From: Verrucomicrobiaceae bacterium
GTDB lineage: Bacteria > Verrucomicrobiota > Verrucomicrobiia > Verrucomicrobiales > Akkermansiaceae
Assembly: GCA_027491155.1 (NCBI GenBank)
Contig: JAIXWR010000043.1
Coordinates: forward strand, 62,001-126,000
DNA: 64,000 bases
Reading direction: 5' to 3'
Part shown: one piece after another, positions 8,614 through 17,150 of the stretch
How the letters are laid out: the number at the start of each line of letters is the position of its first letter
Position numbering within the stretch: position 1 is the first letter of the stretch
Made by a program: the position numbers and the translations under genes
Notes under the pieces: generated by a model
Seen by the model: the letters and a program-made list of their open reading frames with translations, nothing else
Databases searched by the model: none
Told to the model about the DNA's origin: nothing

Positions 8614-10545
8614 TTACGCCATGCGCTGCTTCGCGTCGGCTTCGATCGCCGTCCAGAGGGTGTCGAGAGACGCAGCGACCTTCGCCCGCGATCCCGCGAG
8701 GTCGGTCGACGGTGCCGCCTTGCCGAAGAGGTAGAACTTGATCTTCGGCTCGGTGCCGGACGGACGCACCGCGAAGGAACGGCCGTCGGCGAGATCGACG
8801 AAGAGCATCTTCTCCTTCGGCAGCGCGTCGCCCTCGGCGTCGAAAAGATCCTGCGTCGCGAAGTCGCGGATCTTCGCCACCGGCGAGCCGTCGACCTCGG
8901 TCGGCGGATTCGCCGAGTAGGAAGCCGCCAGCGCCTGGATCTTCGAGGCCCCGTCGGCGCCCTCCATCACTAGCGACTTGCCGCGCTCCTCGTGGTAGCC
9001 GAACTCGACGTAGATCTCGTCCAACAGGTCCGCCACCGTCTTGCCGGCCGACTTCGCGTAGGCCGCCACTTCGGCGAACATCACCGCCGCGCCGTTGCCG
9101 TCCTTGTCGCGGACGAAGTCGCAGCCGAGGTAGCCGTAGCTCTCCTCGCCGCCGAACAGGAAGAAGCGCGAGTATTCCAGGCGCAGCGCGCGGGTCGTCG
9201 CCTCGTCGAGCGAACGGTAGTCGCCGCCCTTCTTGTCGGCCGGGATCGCGTCCTCGTACTTCCGCAGCTTCTCGGCGATGTATTTGAAACCGGTCAGCGT
9301 ATCGACCACGCCGATGCCGTAGCGGTCGGCGATCGCGCTCTGGAGCTCGGTGGTGACGTAGGTCTTCACGAACAGGGCGCGGGCCCGGGTCGTATCGTTC
9401 AGCCAGCCGACCTCGAAGGCGGTCTTGGCGCGATACCACGCCATCAGCGATCCGATCTGGTTGCCGGTCAGCAGGCGCATCTCGCCCTTCGCGTCGCGCA
9501 CCGCCACGCCCATCCGGTCGTTGTCGGGGTCGGTGCCGATCACGATCTCCGCGCCTTCCTTGACCGCCAGATCGATCGCCATCTTCAAGGCCGGCGCGTT
9601 TTCCGGATTCGGCGAGTCGACGGTCGGGAAGCGGCCGTCCTGAATGTCCTGCTCCGGCACCGTGATCACCTCGAAGCCGAGTTCGCGCAGCATCGGCACG
9701 ATGATCACGCCGCCGACGCCGTGGAGGTTGGTGTAAACGACGCGGGTCTTGGCGCCTTCCAGCAACTGCGGCCGCATCAGCAGCGACTTCAGGCGGTCCA
9801 TGTAGCGGCGGTCCATTTCCGCGCCGAGGGTCGTGATGGTTCCCTGCTCGGCGGCGGGCAGCGCGTCGTAGATCTCGCTCTCCAGCGCGTTGACCTCGGC
9901 GATGATCGCGGAGGCATGCGGCTCGACGATTTGCGCGCCGTCGTTGAAGTAAGCCTTGAAGCCGTTGTCGTGGGCCGGGTTGTGGCTGGCGGTCAGCACC
10001 ACGCCGGCATCGGCCCGCAGCTCGCGGATGGTGAAGGAAAGCTGCGGCGTCGCGCGGCCGGATTCGTAGAGGAAGGCGTCGCAGCCGAGCTCCGCCGCGG
10101 TCTTCGCGCAGAATTCGGCGAAATCGCGCGAGAAGTGGCGGGTGTCGTGGGCGAACACCAGCTTCGGCCGGCGCGCCGGGCCGACGTGGCGCCTGGCGTA
10201 GGCGATCAGCCCGCGGACGGCGCGGGAGACGTTGAAGAAATTCATCGTCGCCGTGCCCGCGCAGGGATGCTCCGGCCGGCCGTTCGGCCCGCCCTTCCCC
10301 TGCTCCGCCGCGGTCACCACCCGGCCGATCGTCCGGCCACGCAGGCCGCCGGTGCCGAAGGCGAGGGTCTTGAAGAAGCGGTCGTTGAGCTCTTCCCATT
10401 CCCCGGCGGCGGCGAGTTCGGCGACCGCCGCCTGCGCGACCGGCGAGGCGGATCCGCGGAGCAGCAGGTCGATGTTGGTGCGCGAGCTTGCGAGGAGCCG
10501 GCCGGAAGCGAGGGCTTGGTCGAGGAGGGTGGAGAGGTCGCTCAT
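8614..10545 (-). CDS. phosphoglucomutase / phosphomannomutase family
   Basis: Alpha-D-phosphohexomutase, interconverting hexose-1- and hexose-6-phosphates in the cytoplasm. All four family signatures are present in the 643-aa product: the phosphoserine loop TASHNP with Ser187, the metal-binding loop GTDPDNDRMG, the sugar-binding loop GGEESYGY and the phosphate-binding loop RPSGTEPKIKFYLF near the C terminus. The length and the N-terminal LAFGTGGLRGR stretch fit the longer PgcA-like bacterial branch; sugar specificity (glucose, mannose or both) cannot be decided from sequence. I chose the ATG at 10545 (MSDLSTLLDQ); upstream in-frame ATGs run into the divergently transcribed methyltransferase gene. 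A REP pair follows the stop. Confidence 0.92.
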   Translation of the reverse strand: MSDLSTLLDQALASGRLLASSRTNIDLLLRGSASPVAQAAVAELAAAGEWEELNDRFFKTLAFGTGGLRGRTIGRVVTAAEQGKGGPNGRPEHPCAGTATMNFFNVSRAVRGLIAYARRHVGPARRPKLVFAHDTRHFSRDFAEFCAKTAAELGCDAFLYESGRATPQLSFTIRELRADAGVVLTASHNPAHDNGFKAYFNDGAQIVEPHASAIIAEVNALESEIYDALPAAEQGTITTLGAEMDRRYMDRLKSLLMRPQLLEGAKTRVVYTNLHGVGGVIIVPMLRELGFEVITVPEQDIQDGRFPTVDSPNPENAPALKMAIDLAVKEGAEIVIGTDPDNDRMGVAVRDAKGEMRLLTGNQIGSLMAWYRAKTAFEVGWLNDTTRARALFVKTYVTTELQSAIADRYGIGVVDTLTGFKYIAEKLRKYEDAIPADKKGGDYRSLDEATTRALRLEYSRFFLFGGEESYGYLGCDFVRDKDGNGAAVMFAEVAAYAKSAGKTVADLLDEIYVEFGYHEERGKSLVMEGADGASKIQALAASYSANPPTEVDGSPVAKIRDFATQDLFDAEGDALPKEKMLFVDLADGRSFAVRPSGTEPKIKFYLFGKAAPSTDLAGSRAKVAASLDTLWTAIEADAKQRMA

Positions 10546-10576
10546 TTCGCGCTGGATGCTAGCGGCCCGATCCCTC

Positions 10577-11485
10577 ATGGCAATGCCTCCCATGCGACAT
10601 TTGCTCGAAGCCGCCCTCGCCCGCCGCGCCCCGCTGCGCCGGCCGGGGACCGACGCGCTGCGGCTGATCGATGGCGAGGGCGACGGGCTCCCGGGGCTGG
10701 AGTTGGAGGACTTCGCCGGCCGCTGGCTGCTCTCCACCCGCGACCGCCAGCCGCCGCCGGAAATGCTGGCCTGGCTCCGCGACCAGCGGCGCTGCGTCTA
10801 TTGGAAGCGGCTCGACCAGCAGCAGAAGGAATCACCGGCCCATCTTTGCGGTCCGGAGCAGAGCGAGCCCTTCACCATCCACGAAAGCGGCCTGGCCTTC
10901 GAGATCTCCTTCCAGTCCGGCTACTCGCAGGGGATTTTCCTCGACCAACGCGACAACCGCGCCGCCCTCCGCGAACGGCTGTCGGCCGGCCAAACCCTGC
11001 TCAACACCTTCGCCTACACCGGCGCCTTCTCGGTCTTCGCCGCCGCGGCGGGAGCCACCGCGACCACGCTCGATCTCGCCCAGCCCTATCTCGATTGGGC
11101 CAAGCGGAACTTCGAGCTCAACAGCTTCGATCCCGCCGCGCACCACTTCTGCAAGGGCGACACCTTCCACTGGCTCGCCCGCTTCGCCAAGCAGGGCCGC
11201 CGCTTCGATGGCATCGTGCTCGATCCACCGACCTTCTCCCGCGACAAAGACGGCAAGGTCTTCCGCGTCGAAAAAGACTACGGCCGCCTCGCGGAACTCG
11301 CGCTGTCCTGCCTCGCGCCCGGCGGCTTCCTGCTCGCCTCGACCAACTGCCGGACGCTTTCGCCGCGCGAGTTCGAGCGCCAACTGCGCGACGCCTCGCG
11401 GCGGCCCCTGCGGCTCCGTGCGGCCCCCATGCCCGCGGACTTCACCGCCGATCCCTACCTGAAAGCCGTCTGGGTCGAGACCTGA
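10577..11485 (+). CDS. class I SAM-dependent rRNA methyltransferase, RlmI-like
   Basis: Rossmann-fold methyltransferase of the RlmI/RlmK-like group that methylates cytosine or guanine in 23S rRNA. SAM-binding motif I is LLNTFAYTGAFSVFAAAAGA (about 143-162), followed by an acidic residue in TTLDLAQPYLDWA. The substrate-side motif is FDGIVLDPPTFSRDKDG. At 302 aa it is shorter than E. coli RlmI and the N-terminal PUA domain is reduced or absent. The start could be any of the ATGs at 10577, 10583 or 10592; I give the first. It is transcribed away from the mutase gene, with only 31 bases between the start codons, so the two share a compact promoter region. The exact target nucleotide is not predictable here. 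Confidence 0.85.
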   Translation: MAMPPMRHLLEAALARRAPLRRPGTDALRLIDGEGDGLPGLELEDFAGRWLLSTRDRQPPPEMLAWLRDQRRCVYWKRLDQQQKESPAHLCGPEQSEPFTIHESGLAFEISFQSGYSQGIFLDQRDNRAALRERLSAGQTLLNTFAYTGAFSVFAAAAGATATTLDLAQPYLDWAKRNFELNSFDPAAHHFCKGDTFHWLARFAKQGRRFDGIVLDPPTFSRDKDGKVFRVEKDYGRLAELALSCLAPGGFLLASTNCRTLSPREFERQLRDASRRPLRLRAAPMPADFTADPYLKAVWVET

Positions 11486-11494
11486 TGCCCCTTC

Positions 11495-11534
11495 AAAGAA
11501 AACGCCCGCCGCGATCCATGGACCGCGACGGGCG
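11495..11534 (-). terminator. Rho-independent terminator for the PDZ-protein end of the minus-strand run
   Basis: An 11-bp stem with one mismatch (CGCCCGTCGCG against CGCGGCGGGCG, arms 11503-11513 and 11524-11534) is followed on the minus strand by TTTTCTTT. It lies about 20 bases after the stop of the PDZ gene, between two convergent genes. The plus-strand side has no T run. Confidence 0.7.
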
Positions 11535-11554
11535 AAAGAGTCACCCTGGCACCG

Positions 11555-12571
11555 TTACTCGCCCGCGGGCGGCTGGCCGGGTCGGAAGTGGAAACGCAGG
11601 CCGTTGCCTTTGAAGTCCATGTCGATGTTCAGCCGGTCGATCCGCTTGCGGATATCCGGCGGCGCGGCGTCCTTATCCTGCGGCGTGTCGTAAGGACCTT
11701 CCCACTGGAGCTGGCCGTCCTTGCCGAAGACGCGGACCTCCTTGCCCCCGTCCTGCGACTTGAGTTCGACGCTGCCCTGGTCGTCCATCATCCGCACCGT
11801 GCTCGAACTCTTCAGGTTGATGCCGCCGTCCTGGATATCCGGCAGGTTGAGCTCCCCGGGCAATGCCATGCCTTCGAGCATCTGCTGCAAGCGCTTCTGA
11901 AGCTCGCCGCCGAGAAGTTCCTCCGGCTGGATCGCCCCCTCGCCACCGAGCCCTTCGAACGCCTTCAAATTCTGCTCGATCGCCTCGCGGACGCGCTTCG
12001 CCTGGTCCTGCGGCATCCCGTCGAGCATCAACTGGTCGACCGGGCCGCCCGCAACGGCACCGCCTGCCGGATCGGCCGGCGCGCTGCCCAGGGCGATCCG
12101 GGCGGTCTTCGCCTCACCGCGGTGGATGTAGTCCACCTCGACTTCCTCGCCGGGCTTCCGGCCGGCAACGGCCTCGCGGAGCTGGTCCTGGCTGCCGACC
12201 GCCTTGCCGCCGACACGGGTGATCACGTCGTTGGTCTCCAAGCCGGCCTTCGCGGCCGGGCCGTCGGGCTGCAGGGTCCTGACCACCACGCCCTGGCCCG
12301 GCTCGAGCTTCAGATGCTGCCCCAGCAGGCCGGGAACCTGGGAACCCGCCACCCCGAGGTAGGCGCGCTGCGCGGCCGCCGCACCCGGCATGTCGACCGG
12401 CGGGGCCGGCTGGTCCGGAACCGCCGCATCGCCCGCGACTTCATCCGCCGCCACTTCCTCGGCCGGGAGCTGGGGCGGAATCGGCGGGGCCGACTCCGGG
12501 GCTTCGATGGCGAGCACTCCGGGAGCAAGACCGAGCACCGCGAACTGGGCACATGCAATGAACTGTTTCAT
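11555..12571 (-). CDS. secreted PDZ-domain protein
   Basis: 338-aa exported protein with a signal peptide (MKQFIACAQFAVLGLAPGV). The next 60 residues are rich in Pro, Ala and Glu, a likely flexible linker. A PDZ domain follows at about 70-160, with the recognisable GVVVRTLQPDGPAAKAGL and NDVITRVGGKAV strands. The remaining 170 residues are acidic and unrecognised. No protease domain is present, so it is not a DegP-type enzyme; a periplasmic or envelope adaptor is more likely. The start at 12571 is fixed by AAAGGAA located 7 bases upstream. It lies 55 bases downstream of the anti-sigma-like gene and may be part of, or controlled by, that sigma system. Confidence 0.8.
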   Translation of the reverse strand: MKQFIACAQFAVLGLAPGVLAIEAPESAPPIPPQLPAEEVAADEVAGDAAVPDQPAPPVDMPGAAAAQRAYLGVAGSQVPGLLGQHLKLEPGQGVVVRTLQPDGPAAKAGLETNDVITRVGGKAVGSQDQLREAVAGRKPGEEVEVDYIHRGEAKTARIALGSAPADPAGGAVAGGPVDQLMLDGMPQDQAKRVREAIEQNLKAFEGLGGEGAIQPEELLGGELQKRLQQMLEGMALPGELNLPDIQDGGINLKSSSTVRMMDDQGSVELKSQDGGKEVRVFGKDGQLQWEGPYDTPQDKDAAPPDIRKRIDRLNIDMDFKGNGLRFHFRPGQPPAGE

Positions 12572-12626
12572 GATTGTTTCCTTTGACATACTAGAAGCGT
12601 AGTAGATGAGCCGCTTCGCTTGGAAA

Positions 12627-13262
12627 TCAGTCGATTTTTTCGGGCACCATCAGGTATTCAACCCGCGGGCGCTCGACCTCGATCACTTCCCCGCGCTCGT
12701 TCAGATACTTCACCTTGTCGGAGTAGATCACCCGGACCATGCGCATCGGCTTGCCGTCCGGCGTCCACATCACGCCTTCGTCGCTCGCCTGCTCCACCCC
12801 GGTCCCGACCGAGGCGGGAACGAAGCCCTTGGGAGCAACCCGCGGGGCCGTGCTGCCGTCCGCGGCCGCGGCGGATTCCGCGCCGGAGGACGAATGCGAC
12901 ACGGGATCGACCATCAGGGCGCTGAACGCTCCCGCGACCGCCACCGCGGCAGCGGCGGCAAACCAGGACCGGCGGGGCCGCGCGACCGGACCCGTCTTTG
13001 CGCCACCGGGGAAAAGGACCACCTTTTCGTCCACGGGGAACGGGATGCGCGACACGGTCGCCAGCATGGAGTCCGCGAGCGGAGCCGAGAGGCTTGCGGG
13101 CGCGATGCCTGCCAGACGGTCTTCCACCGCTTTCAAGGCGGGATCCGTCCGCTGGATGCGGCCTTCCACCGCGGCCAGCAAGCGGTCCATGCAGGCGGGT
13201 GCCGGCGCGGCCGGGCGGATCGCCTTCAAGACGTCTTCAATGTTCTGGAGTTCGGAGTCCAT
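12627..13262 (-). CDS. single-pass membrane protein, probable anti-sigma partner
   Basis: 211 aa with a cytoplasmic-like N-terminal half (1-95), a single hydrophobic helix at about 99-118 (WFAAAAAVAVAGAFSALMV) and an extracytoplasmic C-terminal part. No strong family motif is visible. The position, 22 bases after an ECF sigma factor and in the same direction, together with the one-helix topology, is what suggests an anti-sigma factor. The predicted external domain (about 120-211) ends in a Val/Glu/Arg-rich segment. It lacks an obvious zinc-binding HxxxCxxC motif, so a ZAS-type domain is not supported. Confidence 0.65.
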   Translation of the reverse strand: MDSELQNIEDVLKAIRPAAPAPACMDRLLAAVEGRIQRTDPALKAVEDRLAGIAPASLSAPLADSMLATVSRIPFPVDEKVVLFPGGAKTGPVARPRRSWFAAAAAVAVAGAFSALMVDPVSHSSSGAESAAAADGSTAPRVAPKGFVPASVGTGVEQASDEGVMWTPDGKPMRMVRVIYSDKVKYLNERGEVIEVERPRVEYLMVPEKID

Positions 13263-13284
13263 CGGTCGGTCGGAGATTTCCGGT

Positions 13285-13878
13285 TCAAATCGAGAGGTCG
13301 CCCTTGCGGCGGGCGGACGAAAGTTTCTTCTTCAACGCCTCGAGGCCATAGCGATACCGCGAGGCCGCGGTGTTCGGGGAAATTTCGAGAGCCTCGCCGA
13401 TTTCCGCGAAGGTCTGATCGCCCCAGATCTTCATCACCACCACTTCCGCGAACTTCGGCGGCAGTTCTTTCAGCCCGGCCTCCAGCAGGGCCCGGGTCTC
13501 GTCGTCGGAAGAGTCGCTTTCGAACCACGGATGAAAGGCCTCGCGCTGGTCCACCTCCGCCTCGCCGCCCACGACGTCCTCGCGCCGCCGCCGGCGGTCG
13601 TCGCGGCGACCCAGATCGATCGAAAGCCGGCGGATGGTCGTGTAAAGGTAAGGCATCCAGGCTTCCTGGCCGCCAACGAATTCCCCGCTGTCGAGCTTCT
13701 CGACCAGCTTGACCAAGGCGTCCTGGACAATGTCCTCGGCATCCTCCGGCGAGCGCGACTGCTGCCTCGCGAAGAGGATGAGGCGGGGGGCGTGCTCCTC
13801 CAGCCATTCGCGCCAGGCGATGGTGGAAGGCGACAGGCTTTCGAGTGGGGCGCTGCTCACGTCGTCGGTGGGATCCAT
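13285..13878 (-). CDS. ECF-type RNA polymerase sigma factor
   Basis: 197-aa sigma-70 family factor. Region 2 is seen in SPEDAEDIVQDALVKLVEKL and YLYTTIRRLSIDLGRR, which carry core binding and -10 recognition. Region 4 is ELPPKFAEVVVMKIWGDQTF followed by EIGEALEISPNTAASRYRYG, the helix-turn-helix for the -35 element. Regions 1 and 3 are absent, as expected for ECF factors. The start codon is 13 bases after the uvrA stop, so it is probably read from the uvrA transcript unless an internal promoter exists. The next gene encodes its likely membrane-bound inhibitor. Confidence 0.9.
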   Translation of the reverse strand: MDPTDDVSSAPLESLSPSTIAWREWLEEHAPRLILFARQQSRSPEDAEDIVQDALVKLVEKLDSGEFVGGQEAWMPYLYTTIRRLSIDLGRRDDRRRRREDVVGGEAEVDQREAFHPWFESDSSDDETRALLEAGLKELPPKFAEVVVMKIWGDQTFAEIGEALEISPNTAASRYRYGLEALKKKLSSARRKGDLSI

Positions 13879-13891
13879 GGCAGTAGCGTCG

Positions 13892-16795
13892 TCAGGCTAA
13901 CTTCTTGTCTGGCAAATGCCGGGCGAATCGCCGCGCCAGCGCCCGGCCGGTCGGGGAGCCCGCCACCTTCGCCACCTCGCCCGGCGGCCCCTCCGCCACC
14001 AAGCGCCCCCCTTCCCGCCCTCCGCCGGGGCCGAGGTCGATCACCCAGTCGGCCGCCGCGATGACGTCCAGATGGTGCTCCACCACCAGCACGCTGTGCC
14101 CGGCCTCCCGCAAGCCGCGGAAGGCCACCAGCAGCCGCTCGACATCGCCGAAATGCAGCCCGGTCGTCGGCTCGTCGAAGAAATACAGCGTGTGCGGTGC
14201 CGCCGGCTTCGACAGCTCCACCGCGAGCTTCAGCCGCTGCGCCTCGCCTCCCGACAGCGTGTTCGCCGCCTGGCCCAGCCGCAGGTAGCCAAGCCCCAGC
14301 TCCCCCAGCACCGCAAGCGTCTTGCGCAGCTTCGGCACCGCCGCGAAGGCCTCCAGCGCCTCGCCCGCCGTCAGCTCCAGCGCGTCGGCGATGCTCATGC
14401 CCTTGAAGCGCACCTCCAGCGTCTCTCGATTGAAGCGCTTGCCGCCGCACGACCGGCAGATCACCCAGGCATCGGGCAGGAAATTCATTTCGATCTTCAG
14501 CCGCCCCGCCCCCTCGCAGCGCTCGCAGCGCCCGCCGTGGGTGTTGAAGGAAAACCGCCCCGCCCCGTAGCCGCGCTGCCGCGACAAGGGCAGCTTCGAG
14601 TAAAGGTCGCGGATCGCGTCGAACATCCCGGTGAAGGTCGCCGGGTTCGAGCGCGGGCTCCTGCCGATCGCCGACTGGTCCACCGCCACCACCTTGCCGA
14701 GGAAGTCCATGCCCTCGATCGCCCGGTGCCGCCCCGGAGGGTCGCCGCCGCCGTTGAAATGCCGCTTCAGCGCCCGCAGCAGCACGTCGTCCGCCAGTGT
14801 CGATTTCCCGCTGCCGCTCGGCCCGCTCAGGCACACGATCCCGCCGAGCGGAATCCTCACGTCGAGGTCCTGCAAGTTGTGCTCCCCCGCCCCGCGCACC
14901 ACCAGGGCGTCGCCTAACAGCGGAAAGCCCGGCCGCTTCGCCAACTCCGCCACCGGCGTCTCCAGCCAGCGCCGCGTCGGCGAGTCCTTCGGGAACTCCT
15001 CCGGCCGTGCGCTCCCTAACAGCGCCCCTCCTTCTTTCCCCGCGCCCGGCCCCAGTTCGATCATCCAGTCGGCGGCGCGGATCATGTCCTCGTCGTGCTC
15101 CACCACGACGACCGTGTTGCCGCGATCCCTCAGCCGCTTCAGCGCCGCGATCAGCTTGCCGGTGTCCTCGGCGTGCAGGCCGATGCTCGGCTCGTCCAAA
15201 ACGTAGAGCACCCCGGTCAGCCCGCTGCCCAGCTGGGTCGCCAAGCGGATGCGCTGCGCCTCGCCGCCGGACAGCGTCGCGCTCGACCGATCCAGCCCGA
15301 GGTAGCCCAGTCCGACCTCTTTCAAAAAGCCCAGCCGTTCCCGCACCGCGCCGCTCAGTTGACCGCAGACTTCCGCCCGGTCCTCCGGCAGCTTGATTCC
15401 CGCCAGCCAGTCGTCCGCCTCCTCCACCGGCATCGCGCAGAAATCCTGGATCCCCTGCCAAAGCCCGCCGCCGCCCTCGATCCGCACCGCCAGGATCTCC
15501 GGTCGCAGCCGCCGGCCCTCGCAAACCCGGCATGGCCGCTCCGCCATCACCCGCGAAATCCGCCGCCGCACCGCCTCGCTGCGCGCCTCCTTCAGCTTGC
15601 GCTCGGCCTCGACGCAGAGGCCCTCGTATTTCTTCACCTGCTTCCTTTTCTCCGCGCCCAACTTCCAGCCGGTGTCGAGTTCGCCACCCTCGAACAAGAG
15701 CTTGCGCCCCGCCTCCGGCAGCGCCGGAAACGCCGCGTCCTCCGCCAGCCCGAACATCCGCAAAACCGCCACCGCCTCCCGCGCGAACGACTTCCCCCGC
15801 TGCGCCCCGACCTTCCACCAACCCTTCATCCCGCCCTTCGCCAGCGGCGCATCCGGATCGCCGAGCAGCAGCGCCGGATCGCAGAAGATCTCCGTCCCCA
15901 GCCCCTCGCAGGCCGGGCAGGCCCCGAGGTGCGAGTTGAAGGAAAAGTGCCGCGGACTCAGCTCGCCGATCATGAAGCCGGTCGCCGGATTCCGGTAGCT
16001 GGTCTGGAACGAGATCTCGCTCCATTCGTCCTCGGTAGGCGCTTGCAGCAAAGCCCGCGCTTCACTTCCACAAATCCGCAACGCCGTTTCCACCGAGTCC
16101 GCCAAGCGCGCCTCGCCGCCCGGCCGGACCACCAAGCGGTCCACCACTACTTCCACCTGCTTCGCCCGCTCCGGCCACGCCTTCGCCGCCTCCTCCAGTT
16201 CCAGAATCTCGCCCTCCACCCGCACCCGGACGAAGCCCTGCCGCCGAAGATCCCCGATCAATCGTTCCGGATCCCGCGCCTCCTCCTCCGGCACCGGTGC
16301 CAGCAGCACCAACTTGGTCCCCTCCGCCATCGCCGACACCGCCGCGACGATGTCCGCCGCGCCCATCCGCTCCAGCTTCTCGCCGGTCGCCGGATCATGC
16401 GGCACCCCGGCCGCCGCCCACAGCACCCGCAGGTGCTCGTGGATCTCGGTCACCGTCGCCACCGTCGAGCGCGGGTTCAGCCCGCCGCCGCGCTGCTCGA
16501 TCGCGATCGCGGGACTCAAGCCCTCGATCGAGTCGACATCCGGCTTCTCCAACTGATCCAAAAACTGCCGCGCATACGCCGACAGCGATTCCACGAACCG
16601 CCGCTGCCCCTCCGCAAACAGCGTGTGGAAGGCCAGCGACGACTTCCCCGACCCGCTCGGCCCGGTCACCACCACGAGCTTTCCCCGCGGGATCTCGACA
16701 TCGATCCCCCGCAGGTTGTGCTGCCTTGCTCCCCGGATCCGGATGCTGTCCACACCGGGAGTGGAAAGTTCCAAGGGAGAAGTTCCAAGTGCCAA
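13892..16795 (-). CDS. uvrA: excinuclease ABC subunit A
   Basis: DNA-damage recognition ATPase of nucleotide excision repair, acting as a dimer with UvrB. Two ABC ATPase halves are present: Walker A TGPSGSGKSSL near residue 45 and SGPSGSGKSTL near 660, and two LSGGEAQR signatures. The C-terminal zinc module is complete (CERCEGAGR ... CRSCGGKR), as is CRVCEGRRLRPE near 415. The first zinc module keeps only its second pair (CPACEGLG); the usual upstream CxxC is replaced by NPATGFMIGELSPR. The first 14 codons derive from a short tandem repeat and do not look like UvrA, so a GTG at 16753 (VDSIRIRGARQHN) is an alternative start. It is followed 13 bases later by an ECF sigma gene. Confidence 0.93.
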   Translation of the reverse strand: MALGTSPLELSTPGVDSIRIRGARQHNLRGIDVEIPRGKLVVVTGPSGSGKSSLAFHTLFAEGQRRFVESLSAYARQFLDQLEKPDVDSIEGLSPAIAIEQRGGGLNPRSTVATVTEIHEHLRVLWAAAGVPHDPATGEKLERMGAADIVAAVSAMAEGTKLVLLAPVPEEEARDPERLIGDLRRQGFVRVRVEGEILELEEAAKAWPERAKQVEVVVDRLVVRPGGEARLADSVETALRICGSEARALLQAPTEDEWSEISFQTSYRNPATGFMIGELSPRHFSFNSHLGACPACEGLGTEIFCDPALLLGDPDAPLAKGGMKGWWKVGAQRGKSFAREAVAVLRMFGLAEDAAFPALPEAGRKLLFEGGELDTGWKLGAEKRKQVKKYEGLCVEAERKLKEARSEAVRRRISRVMAERPCRVCEGRRLRPEILAVRIEGGGGLWQGIQDFCAMPVEEADDWLAGIKLPEDRAEVCGQLSGAVRERLGFLKEVGLGYLGLDRSSATLSGGEAQRIRLATQLGSGLTGVLYVLDEPSIGLHAEDTGKLIAALKRLRDRGNTVVVVEHDEDMIRAADWMIELGPGAGKEGGALLGSARPEEFPKDSPTRRWLETPVAELAKRPGFPLLGDALVVRGAGEHNLQDLDVRIPLGGIVCLSGPSGSGKSTLADDVLLRALKRHFNGGGDPPGRHRAIEGMDFLGKVVAVDQSAIGRSPRSNPATFTGMFDAIRDLYSKLPLSRQRGYGAGRFSFNTHGGRCERCEGAGRLKIEMNFLPDAWVICRSCGGKRFNRETLEVRFKGMSIADALELTAGEALEAFAAVPKLRKTLAVLGELGLGYLRLGQAANTLSGGEAQRLKLAVELSKPAAPHTLYFFDEPTTGLHFGDVERLLVAFRGLREAGHSVLVVEHHLDVIAAADWVIDLGPGGGREGGRLVAEGPPGEVAKVAGSPTGRALARRFARHLPDKKLA

Positions 16796-16813
16796 AGTGG
16801 GCCTGGCCCGGAC

Positions 16814-17110
16814 CTAGAACTCGACCCAGCAAGTGCGACCTTCGTTGTGCAGCAAATTGTCGTGGATCATCCGGGCCACCAAATCACGGGAGGAGAGATC
16901 GCCCGTCGACCACGAGACTTCGGACGATCCGGGCGACTTGAGCGTGTACGAAAAAGCGGCCTTCCGTAGGATGCCCGTCCTGATCCTGCGGATCACCGCG
17001 CTGTGCGAGATCGCACCCCAACTCTCGAAAGGCGCAAAAAGAACCAGAAACTCATCCGGCGCGATTCTGACCACGCCGTCGAATCCATCGGGGCCAACTT
17101 CGAAAATCAT
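16814..17110 (-). CDS. hypothetical protein, 98 aa
   Basis: No family recognised. The sequence is compositionally ordinary, without low complexity, a membrane segment or a signal. It sits 40 bases downstream of the secreted 248-aa gene and 18 bases upstream of uvrA in the same direction, so it probably belongs to the same transcript. No good ribosome site is seen, so the coding call rests on spacing and composition. Confidence 0.5.
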   Translation of the reverse strand: MIFEVGPDGFDGVVRIAPDEFLVLFAPFESWGAISHSAVIRRIRTGILRKAAFSYTLKSPGSSEVSWSTGDLSSRDLVARMIHDNLLHNEGRTCWVEF

Positions 17111-17150
17111 CGGCTCATCGGCAATCGCGCGGGCACGGGTCCGGATCTCC

